From NCBI GenBank assembly GCA_964485695.1, contig CAZAKZ010000107.1:1-20855 (forward strand): a stretch of 20,855 nucleotides of DNA, in the 5' to 3' direction. Numbering within the stretch: the stretch's first letter is position 1; each line of letters begins with the position of its first letter. This DNA comes from CAZAKZ01 sp964485695. Lineage in GTDB: Bacteria > Planctomycetota > JAFGQW01. Both the position numbers and the translations under genes were made by a program. The notes beneath the pieces were generated by a model that ran no database searches, had not been told where the DNA came from, and worked only from the letters and a program-made list of their open reading frames with translations. Shown here piece after piece: positions 15,024-20,855 of this stretch.

Positions 15024-15695
15024 TTACTTGGGATGACTGACGCAAGGATCACCCGTCAGGCAGTCGACGTGTACGGGCACTTCCTGAATCCCGTTCACGG
15101 ATCGGGCCACGGGGAGTAGCGTCCTGGCGTCCTCGGGGCTGATGGGGCCGTGGCAGACGGCGCACAGGACGAGTTTCCCCTGCCACTGCTTCAGGACATC
15201 GAGGCGGTATCGGATGGAGCGGGTGAATCGATTGTTCCGGACAACCCGCATCAGGCCCTTTTCCTGGAGGCTTTCCAGGGTCCGTGCGGCAAACGCGGGG
15301 GAAATGCCGCAGGCCTCGGCCACGTCCTTGACCTTGAGCTTTCCCGACAGGCGGTTCATGCCCTGGGACAGCCTGAGCAGCCGGTTGAATACACTTTGTT
15401 CTCCGAGGCTGAGATCCTGCATCAGGTAATCGCTGATGAAGTTGGGATAGAAGAATCCGCCTTCGGCCAGGGAGACGAACCGATCCACCTCGTGGGAGGG
15501 AAGGGTCGGGATTTCCCGGGTGGATCCGGCTCCGGTCCCGGAATCTTGGACGGAATGAACTCGATCTTCGCTAGTAGTTTCATTCCGTGTTTCATTCCGG
15601 GATTCAATACCCGGACCTGAATCGGATTCCTGGCCCAGGATGACGTCGAACGTCTCACGCAGTTTCTGGTTGGCCATGGGTATTTCTTGTTTCAT
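15024..15695 (-). CDS. winged-helix DNA-binding protein with C-terminal cysteine cluster
   Basis: This 223-residue protein belongs to no named family I can assign. Residues 1-65 are low in complexity and include an RNETRNET repeat. Residues 95-168 look like a winged helix: LSLGEQSVFNRLLRLSQG, LKVKDVAEACGISPAFAARTLESLQEKGLM (helix-turn-helix) and a basic wing RVVRNNRFTRSIRYRL. The C-terminus carries CAVCHGPI (C178, C181) and VHVDC (C212), with C218 and H221 close by, a possible zinc site. It resembles wHTH modules of replication initiators and MarR-like regulators, but neither identity is secure. It lies 90 bases downstream of the ParA-type gene on the same strand, so it is probably its operon partner. 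ATG 15695 has only CAGG right before it; a second ATG lies at codon 7. Confidence 0.82.
   Translation of the reverse strand: MKQEIPMANQKLRETFDVILGQESDSGPGIESRNETRNETTSEDRVHSVQDSGTGAGSTREIPTLPSHEVDRFVSLAEGGFFYPNFISDYLMQDLSLGEQSVFNRLLRLSQGMNRLSGKLKVKDVAEACGISPAFAARTLESLQEKGLMRVVRNNRFTRSIRYRLDVLKQWQGKLVLCAVCHGPISPEDARTLLPVARSVNGIQEVPVHVDCLTGDPCVSHPK
15577..15600 (-). repeat. two tandem 12-bp repeats in the winged-helix gene
   Basis: On the + strand the unit gtttcattccgt/g occurs twice in a row. On the coding strand it gives the RNETRNET repeat in the low-complexity N-terminus. An inverted partial copy (cggaatgaac) lies at 15551-15560. Confidence 0.8.
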
Positions 15696-15785
15696 CCTGC
15701 TGCCGGGCCGTCGTGCCCGTTGCCTGACCCCGTTTCAGACAGTTTCTGCGGGGACTGCGGATCATGCAGGTCATGTTCCGGTTCG

Positions 15786-16964
15786 CTAACGATTCGAGGC
15801 GCTTTTCTTTTGTTTTGAACCGGCGCTTGACCCGGCGTTATTGGTCCGGTCTTCGAGAGCCGATTCGAGGTCCTCTGCTGAACCTACTTCTGCAAGGCTT
15901 TCTTCAGCAAGACCGCTCGAATCACCTTCCGTCTTGTCAGGAATTTCCCTGAAATCGAATGCGCCCGATCCTTCGCTCTCTTGACCCGGGTCGAAGGGGA
16001 GTTCTTCCTCGACGATTTCTTCTTCCTGGACGTCGGGGGAGTCGATGAGTTCCAGGGCCAGAGTCGTGTAGTCCTTGGCGCTGCGGCTCTGTGGGAAGCA
16101 GTAGACCATGGGGGCCTTGATGAGCGGCGCCTTGGCGATGTTCGCATCGGTCTTGATGGGACTCAGCATGCGGCCCTGGAACGTCTTGCCCAGCATTTCC
16201 AGCATGCGGTTGGACAGCTTGAGGCGTCTGTCGATCTTCGTGGGCAGAATCCAGGTCTTGAGCTTGTGCCCCATCTTTTCCTTGAGCAGATTGAAGGTGT
16301 TGGTCAAATCATCGATGGCCTTCATGCTGTAGCACTGGGTCTCGATGGGTACCACGGCCTCGGTGCTGGCTACGAGTGCATTGATGGTGATGGTGCTCAG
16401 GTTCGGAGGACAGTCGAAGAGGATGATGTTGAAGTAGTCGAAGTAGGGGCGCAGCTTCATCTCGAGGATACGCTCCTTCATCAGCATTTCCTTGAGCTTG
16501 ATGTCGGCGCCGGCCAGTCGGATATCCGCCGGGATCAGGTAGATGTTGGAGAATCGGGTCTTCAGCACCACGTTCTTTGCCGTGACGCTGTCCTCCACCA
16601 GGAGGTTGTTGCTGGTGAGTTCGATCTCGTCGGGATTCAGGCCGAAGGAGATGCTCAGGTTGGCCTGGGCGTCCAGGTCCACGCAGAGCACCTTGTACCC
16701 CTGGCTGGCAAAGCAGCCTGCGAGGTTGAAGCTCGTGGTGGTCTTCCCTACCCCGCCCTTTTGATTGACCACGCTGATCCGCTTGAAGGTGGTCTTGCCG
16801 GCGAGGTCCAGGATCTTGTTCAGGACCTTCTGCGAGTAAACCCGGTGGTTTTTTCGGTCACGCTGGATACCCTTGAGCTTCCCTTCTCGTTCCCACTCGA
16901 GCAGGGTGTTCCTGGGTACTCCTGCAATGTTGACCACCTCACGGCAGGTGTACGTCTGGCTCAC
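15786..16964 (-). CDS. ParA-family ATPase with N-terminal MerR-like DNA-binding domain
   Basis: This 392-residue protein has three parts. Residues 1-55 form a MerR-like helix-turn-helix (TCREVVNIAGVPRNTLLEWEREGKLKG-type sequence, then HRVYSQKVLNKIL), comparable to the N-terminal HTH of type Ia ParA proteins. Residues 60-310 form the ParA ATPase, with the deviant Walker A KGGVGKTT (69-76, signature lysine K69), the A' motif CVDLDAQANLS and the Walker B-like ILFDCPP. Residues 312-392 are an acidic, disordered-looking tail ending in Lys/Ser. It should dimerise on ATP and bind DNA; plasmid or chromosome segregation is the classical role. No ParB gene or obvious parS cluster is visible; the partner position holds the winged-helix protein. 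GTG 16964 has GGAGG five bases upstream and a promoter at 17075-17103. Confidence 0.92.
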   Translation of the reverse strand: MSQTYTCREVVNIAGVPRNTLLEWEREGKLKGIQRDRKNHRVYSQKVLNKILDLAGKTTFKRISVVNQKGGVGKTTTSFNLAGCFASQGYKVLCVDLDAQANLSISFGLNPDEIELTSNNLLVEDSVTAKNVVLKTRFSNIYLIPADIRLAGADIKLKEMLMKERILEMKLRPYFDYFNIILFDCPPNLSTITINALVASTEAVVPIETQCYSMKAIDDLTNTFNLLKEKMGHKLKTWILPTKIDRRLKLSNRMLEMLGKTFQGRMLSPIKTDANIAKAPLIKAPMVYCFPQSRSAKDYTTLALELIDSPDVQEEEIVEEELPFDPGQESEGSGAFDFREIPDKTEGDSSGLAEESLAEVGSAEDLESALEDRTNNAGSSAGSKQKKSASNR

Positions 16965-17025
16965 AATTCCCTCCCTTGCGCCGCGTCGGGGTGTAGACCC
17001 ACGGCGTCCGAGTTGTATTCCGCCC

Positions 17026-17049
17026 TCTACAAGTGCAGGGATGTGTAGA
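17026..17049. promoter_or_regulatory. inverted repeat in the ParA-gene leader, possible operator
   Basis: TCTACA (17026-17031) and TGTAGA (17044-17049) flank a 12-base centre, about 20-40 bases downstream of the predicted transcription start of the - strand operon. A third TGTAGA lies at 16992-16997. ParA proteins with an N-terminal HTH often repress their own operon, so this is a candidate site, unproven. Confidence 0.35.
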
Positions 17050-17074
17050 TGGATAGTTCGATGTCTGAGCCGGG

Positions 17075-17103
17075 ATGATACACATGATCGAAGTCCCTGC
17101 CAA
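17075..17103 (-). promoter_or_regulatory. sigma-70-like promoter of the ParA/winged-helix operon
   Basis: Read on the - strand, TTGGCA (17103-17098, five of six consensus bases) is followed after exactly 17 bases by TATCAT (17080-17075, five of six). Transcription should start near 17068, giving a leader of about 104 bases before GTG 16964. Confidence 0.65.
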
Positions 17104-17124
17104 TTCCTTTTTTAGATCTATCTT

Positions 17125-17151
17125 TCGACAGGGGCGAAAAATCTATATCAT
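17125..17151 (+). promoter_or_regulatory. candidate promoter of the binding-lipoprotein/kinase operon
   Basis: TCGACA (17125-17130) and TATCAT (17146-17151) each match five of six consensus bases, but the spacing is 15, shorter than ideal. The AT-rich setting just upstream of the divergent gene at 17215 fits. It lies back to back with the - strand promoter, the -35 boxes being 21 bases apart. Confidence 0.4.
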
Positions 17152-17214
17152 GATGGGCAAAGCCGCCTTCCACGCCTGGAACCACGGGCGGGGCTTCTGG
17201 CCTCGATCGGATCG

Positions 17215-18435
17215 ATGATCGCATATCGTCTCGCTCTTCCCCTTGTTTTCGTGATGCTCCTGGGCTGCAAGGCCGAGGAGGACGGGAAAACTGCCCCGCA
17301 GATCCACAATTCCAGGGTAAAGACACCCAGCGTTCTCGAGACCCCCCCCGGCTCGATCCGCCTTGCTGCCATCTATCCCACCTCGGGGCGGTACGAGGCG
17401 AGCGGTCGGGAGTGCCTGAACGGGGTTCGAATGGCCGTGGACCGGGTGAACCGGGGCGGCGGCGTACTGGGCCGGAAACTGTTCATGGTGCCGTACCCCA
17501 CCCGGAGCGACGTGGAATCGACGCGAGAGGAGGCCCGTCGGGCCGTGGCCGAAGGCGCGGTGGCTCTCCTCGGGTCCAATGCGAGTCTCTTGAGCGAGAC
17601 CGTGGCTCAGGTGGCCGAGGCGCACGAGGTCGTGATGATCACCAATGTGTCCACGGCCACGAACCTCACCCGGAACCGGCCCTACGTGTTCAGGACCTGC
17701 TATTCCAATGACCTCGTGGCCCGGCTCATGGCCAGCTACGTCTGGACCGGCCTGAAGTGCCGCAAGGTGGCGGTGCTCCAGGAGGTGGCCAGGCCCTACA
17801 GCAAGGACCTCGGGGACCGGTTTTCCCACCATTTCACGGGCCTGATCCGGGCCCGGGGCGAGGGAGAGATCCGGACCTGGCAGTACATCTCCATGGAATC
17901 CGATTTCACGCCTTTCCTGCAGGAGATCCGGTCCTTCGGGGCCGAGGTCCTGTTCGTCCCCAGCAGTTTTGACGACGCCACCCTGGTGGCAATCCAGGTG
18001 CGAGCCATGGGGATCCCGATCACCATGGTGGGGGGGGACAGCTGGTCCAACGCCAGGCTCTTCAACCGGGGCGGACCCGGCCGGCCGGCGTACCACAGCG
18101 AATACTGGGACCCCAGGCCTGACAACGCCTTCTACCTCGCATTCCGGCAGCGATTTGGCACCACGTCCCGGGGAGGCCGGGCCGCCCTGGCCAATGATGC
18201 GGTCCTGGCCGTGGTGCAGGCCCTCTATTCCATGGGCAGGCCTCAGGAGATCCCCGACCTCGAGGCTCCGGGCCTGATCGAGACCCGGAGGCGTCTCCGG
18301 GAGCACCTCGCAACGGTGAAGGTCACCGGGGCGACCGGCCTCATCTCCTTTGACAGCCAGGGGGACGCCAGGAAACCCTGCTATGTCTTCAAGGTTGACG
18401 GAACCTCCCGGACCCTGACGACCATTCTCGAATGA
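17215..18435 (+). CDS. Leu/Ile/Val-binding-protein-like ligand-binding lipoprotein
   Basis: This 406-residue lipoprotein has a short signal peptide ending in the lipobox LLGC with Cys18, so the mature protein is membrane-tethered. The rest matches the periplasmic binding protein type I fold of branched-chain amino-acid receptors (Peripla_BP_6): SIRLAAIYPTSGRYEASGRE with NGVRMAVDRVNRGGGVLGRK, a second strand-helix unit VALLGSNASLLSETVAQVAE, VVMITNVSTATNLT, KVAVLQEVARPYSKDLG, VLFVPSSFDDATLVAIQVRAMG, and the terminal VTGATGLISFDSQGD. No permease or ABC ATPase gene adjoins it. Instead a membrane sensor kinase follows after 57 bases, so it is probably the ligand-sensing partner of that kinase. The ligand is unknown. 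No clear Shine-Dalgarno precedes ATG 17215. Confidence 0.92.
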   Translation: MIAYRLALPLVFVMLLGCKAEEDGKTAPQIHNSRVKTPSVLETPPGSIRLAAIYPTSGRYEASGRECLNGVRMAVDRVNRGGGVLGRKLFMVPYPTRSDVESTREEARRAVAEGAVALLGSNASLLSETVAQVAEAHEVVMITNVSTATNLTRNRPYVFRTCYSNDLVARLMASYVWTGLKCRKVAVLQEVARPYSKDLGDRFSHHFTGLIRARGEGEIRTWQYISMESDFTPFLQEIRSFGAEVLFVPSSFDDATLVAIQVRAMGIPITMVGGDSWSNARLFNRGGPGRPAYHSEYWDPRPDNAFYLAFRQRFGTTSRGGRAALANDAVLAVVQALYSMGRPQEIPDLEAPGLIETRRRLREHLATVKVTGATGLISFDSQGDARKPCYVFKVDGTSRTLTTILE

Positions 18436-18492
18436 AGGAACCTGGTGTGACCGGTTCGATATGAACGTGATCCGACAACGTGAGGGGGGAAC

Positions 18493-20544
18493 ATGGGCGC
18501 TTTTCGTCGCCTGAACTTCAAGATCACCCTGCTGCTGGTGATCTCCTTCATGCTCATCGTGGCCCTGTTCCTCTCGGTCCTCCTGCCGTTCCAGCGGGAG
18601 CAGCTCCAGAGGTTTGTGGATGACCGGCGGAGCTTCCTGGACAACCTGGTCCAGGCCCGGCGCGGCGACATCTGCCACTGGTGGGTGCAGGAGTCGGGGG
18701 CGGCCCACTGGCACCAGTTCCAGAAGACCCTGCTGGCCAATCCGAACATCCTCCACGCGACCCTCTATCACCTGCCCAAGGCCGTCATTGGCCGACGCGG
18801 CCCTGCAGAGGCCGTGGAACGTCTGGTCGTCACCTCGGATCCTGAGCTGGTGGAGGAGATCCGTCGGGCCGCCCTGGCCGCCGGGATCGAGCTGGAGTCC
18901 TACCCGGATGCTGATGGAAAGGCCGGCTCTCCCTTTCTCGTGGCCGTGGGAGACGAGGTCTGGGTGAGAACGTCGGAGGGGAAGGGGCTCCGGGGGGACA
19001 TGAAGGACTTCAAGACCCTGGAAGCTCCGCCGGACGTGAGCGGAGTCGGGGTGGAGGGACATCACCGGAGGGAAACCCTGGGCAGCCAGCGATCCCTGTA
19101 CTACTGCGCGTTGATCTACCTCGGAGACAGCCGCAGCAAGGAGAACTTCTCGAAGGTGGGGCACCTGGTGATCCGGTACGGTCTGTCCGATCTGGACGAG
19201 GAGGAGTCTTCCATCTTCTCTCTCTTCTACGGCCTGCTGGCCGCCCTCTTCCTCGTGCTTCTGGTGCTCCTCAACCTCTCCCTGGGGCGAAGCGTGGTGC
19301 GACCCATCCGGGGTGTCCTGGAGGCCATGCGCAAGGCCGGGGCGGGCGATCTGGAGGTGCAGCTGGAGAAGCGCAGCCACGACGAGATCGGCATGATGGC
19401 GGATCGATTCAATCAGATGGTGCAGGACCTAAAGCGGTCCAAGGAAGCCATCGAGGAATACAACCGCACCCTGGAACAGCGGGTCAAGGACCGCACTCGG
19501 AAGCTGGTGAAGAGCGAGCAGCGGGCCCGCGAGCTCAAGGACCATCTGAGCGCCGTCCTCGGCCACGTCCAGGCGGGCGTGTTCGCCCTGGACGGGGAAG
19601 ATCGCATCGTCACCTTCAACGAGCGGGCCGGCGAGCTCCTCGACCTGAACCCCGGAGACGTGGTGTTGAAGCCGATGGAGGCGGTGTTCGGCATCCCCCC
19701 CCTGGATCCGTTGCGCCGCGTTCTACGGAAGGCGCGGGGGAAATCTGCGGCCATGGAAGAGTTCAAGCTGGGGCCCCTCGGCAAGGTGAAGACATTCCGC
19801 ATCGCCGTCACGGCCCTGGAGGGCGGGGGCGAGGTGGTGGTCCTGGACGACGTCACCGATCTGATCTACTCCAAGCGGCTACTGGCCTGGCGGGAGGCAG
19901 TGGAGCGGGTCATCCACGACATCAAGAATCCCCTCACCCCGGTTCGCCTGACCGCCCAGCAGATCCGGGTGGCGTACGAGGACCGGTCCCCGGATCTGGA
20001 ACGGATCGTGGACCGGGGCACGGCCAACATCCTCTCGAGCGTCGACAACCTCCAGAGCATGCTGGCCGATTTTTCCCTGCTCTACCGCCGTCCCCGGGCA
20101 GAACCGGGGCCCGTGGACATGAACGGCCTGGTGACTCAGGTCCTGGACGAGCAGGCACCGGCTCTCGAGGCGGACATCACCGTGGTGAAGGATCTGGCGG
20201 GGGAATTGCCGTCGGTCAAGGGAGATTCCCTGAGCCTGTGGCGCCTGATGACCAACGTGATCCAGAACGGTCTGGAGGCCATGAAGGGGCGGACGGGGCG
20301 CTTCACGATCCGCACAGAGGTGGGGGAGGATTTCGTCCGTATCACGGTCCTCGATGAAGGCACCGGAATTCCGCCGGAGCGGCTGGACAAGCTCTTCGAG
20401 CCCTACTTCACCACCAAGGCCAAAGGGACAGGCCTGGGCCTGGTCATCGCCCGACAGATCGTGGAGGATCACGGTGGGAGGATCGAGATCCGGAGCGTGG
20501 AGGGCGAGGGGAGCACGGTTGAGATCCAACTGCCGCTGGGCTGA
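18493..20544 (+). CDS. NtrY-like membrane sensor histidine kinase (HAMP-PAS-HisKA-HATPase)
   Basis: This is a 683-residue two-component sensor. The first membrane helix is at about 11-33 and a large extracytoplasmic domain of about 205 residues follows. The second helix spans about 242-264, a HAMP domain about 265-317, a coiled coil about 318-350, and a PAS domain about 352-455 (LGHVQAGVFALDGEDRIVTFNE). The phosphoacceptor motif is ERVIHDIKNPLTPV with H475. The ATPase domain shows N588 and N592, the G1 box DEGTG (621-625) and GTGLGL (645-650). The DIKNPLTP form of the H-box is typical of NtrY-type kinases. A strong purine run (GAGGGGGG at 18482-18489) precedes the ATG. The upstream binding lipoprotein is the likely ligand sensor. 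The cognate regulator is not in the window; an IS66-type element begins 25 bases after the stop. Confidence 0.95.
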   Translation: MGAFRRLNFKITLLLVISFMLIVALFLSVLLPFQREQLQRFVDDRRSFLDNLVQARRGDICHWWVQESGAAHWHQFQKTLLANPNILHATLYHLPKAVIGRRGPAEAVERLVVTSDPELVEEIRRAALAAGIELESYPDADGKAGSPFLVAVGDEVWVRTSEGKGLRGDMKDFKTLEAPPDVSGVGVEGHHRRETLGSQRSLYYCALIYLGDSRSKENFSKVGHLVIRYGLSDLDEEESSIFSLFYGLLAALFLVLLVLLNLSLGRSVVRPIRGVLEAMRKAGAGDLEVQLEKRSHDEIGMMADRFNQMVQDLKRSKEAIEEYNRTLEQRVKDRTRKLVKSEQRARELKDHLSAVLGHVQAGVFALDGEDRIVTFNERAGELLDLNPGDVVLKPMEAVFGIPPLDPLRRVLRKARGKSAAMEEFKLGPLGKVKTFRIAVTALEGGGEVVVLDDVTDLIYSKRLLAWREAVERVIHDIKNPLTPVRLTAQQIRVAYEDRSPDLERIVDRGTANILSSVDNLQSMLADFSLLYRRPRAEPGPVDMNGLVTQVLDEQAPALEADITVVKDLAGELPSVKGDSLSLWRLMTNVIQNGLEAMKGRTGRFTIRTEVGEDFVRITVLDEGTGIPPERLDKLFEPYFTTKAKGTGLGLVIARQIVEDHGGRIEIRSVEGEGSTVEIQLPLG

Positions 20545-20568
20545 TTATTAGATCCTAAACCCACGCCC

Positions 20569-20855
20569 GTAAGCGTTTCAGGGGGTTTGAACGTCACCAG
20601 GCAAGATCGACGGGATCGGCTTTCCCATTTGTGATGCGTGGCAGGCTTCCACGAGGTATTCAAGGACGTTTCGATTCTGCGATCTCAGGCTGGCCACAGT
20701 CGATAAGATGCGTTCTGCAAAACGGCTTCCACGGGCGCTATCGGTTCCAAAGCTTCCCTTTCGCCAGAGGACCGGTTTACGGACAGCCCGTTCAGCAGCG
20801 TTATGCCGCGTCCCGGAATATGCCGCGCCGGTGCTACGCTACGGCCTGGGACCCG
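20569..20855 (-). mobile_element. terminal part of an IS66-family insertion sequence (cut by window edge)
   Basis: The sequence GTAAGCG at 20569-20575 matches, from memory, the conserved tip of IS66-family terminal inverted repeats. The stop codon of an IS66-type transposase on the - strand lies just inside it (20578-20580), as in complete elements. The outer boundary is therefore placed at 20569. IS66 elements usually make an 8-bp target duplication, which would be 20561-20568, but the other end is outside the window. The insertion lies 25 bases after the sensor kinase gene. Confidence 0.7.
20578..20838 (-). pseudogene. C-terminal fragment of an IS66-type transposase (TnpC-like), frame broken
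   Basis: Read on the - strand, this encodes about 86 residues including NAAERAVRKPVLWRKGSFG, RFAERILSTVASLRSQ and RNVLEYLVEACHA, the characteristic C-terminus of IS66 DDE transposases. The glutamate of NAAERAVR sits where the family has its catalytic Glu. The frame meets an in-frame stop (CTA on the + strand at 20839-20841) just upstream of this conserved part, where a full transposase should continue. The residues before NAAERA also lose the usual Asp-Asn pattern. The copy is therefore probably decayed or frameshifted, though most of the gene lies outside the window. Confidence 0.72.

Noticed and set aside
15981..17048. A long + strand open frame opposite the ParA-type gene
   Set aside because: The - strand reading has intact Walker motifs, a strong ribosome-binding site and a promoter. 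The + strand reading has no recognisable domain.
17150..17218. A 22-codon leader reading frame overlapping the lipoprotein start as ATGA
   Set aside because: Its ATG falls inside the best -10 box, so it would not be transcribed from that promoter, and no ribosome-binding site is visible.
17143..19380. A very long open frame on the - strand opposite the binding-lipoprotein and kinase genes
   Set aside because: It is the antisense shadow of two strongly recognisable + strand genes. The translation is rich in His, Gly and Pro with no domain, as is usual opposite GC-rich genes. The same applies to long - strand frames opposite dnaG (7667-9040) and rpoD (9298-10707).
1..20855. CRISPR arrays, tRNA genes, rRNA genes, phage or integron modules
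   Set aside because: No regularly spaced repeats, tRNA cloverleafs, rRNA stretches, integrases or phage structural genes were seen. The only mobile sequence is the IS66-type end at the right edge.

Overview
The window is a GC-rich stretch of bacterial chromosome. It is densely coded on the + strand, with one two-gene block on the - strand. Three lipoproteins with lipoboxes, an OmpA-type peptidoglycan-binding domain and a RseP-type site-2 protease indicate a Gram-negative (diderm) cell. No gene names the lineage. A cytoplasmic excisionase-like helix-turn-helix protein with a C-terminal membrane anchor, a long multi-PDZ RseP and an IS66-type transposase end would suit Planctomycetota or another deep-branching diderm phylum, but this is a loose inference.

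Layout. 1-1691: tail of an undetermined gene, then a membrane sensor histidine kinase. 1824-2963: two small membrane proteins of unknown function, probably one operon. 2964-3510: non-coding, with a perfect 13-bp hairpin and a direct repeat. 3511-6472: OmpA/Pal-like lipoprotein, a SUMF1 (FGE-like) domain lipoprotein, and rsmA, which overlaps it by 20 bp. 6473-7180: about 700 bases without a convincing gene, holding a good sigma-70-like promoter with an overlapping palindrome and several strong RNA hairpins ahead of dnaG. 7181-11141: dnaG and rpoD, ended by a textbook intrinsic terminator. 11203-12445: a coiled-coil C4 zinc-ribbon protein and the RNase P RNA gene rnpB. 12692-15010: rseP and a PilZ-domain protein. 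15024-16964 (- strand): a ParA-type ATPase with an N-terminal MerR-like DNA-binding domain, followed by a winged-helix protein with a cysteine cluster. 17215-20544 (+): a Leu/Ile/Val-binding-protein-like lipoprotein and an NtrY-like sensor kinase. 20569-20855: one end of an IS66-type element with a broken transposase C-terminus.

How the genes fit together. dnaG, rpoD, rnpB and rsmA are a core information-processing cluster (priming, housekeeping transcription, tRNA 5' processing, 16S rRNA methylation). rseP, the PilZ protein and the lipoproteins belong to envelope physiology and signalling. The binding lipoprotein plus kinase at 17215-20544 reads as a ligand-sensing two-component input rather than a transporter, because no permease or ATPase gene is next to it. 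The least ordinary parts are the ParA/winged-helix pair, which has no ParB, the membrane-anchored excisionase-like protein, and the structured region ahead of dnaG.
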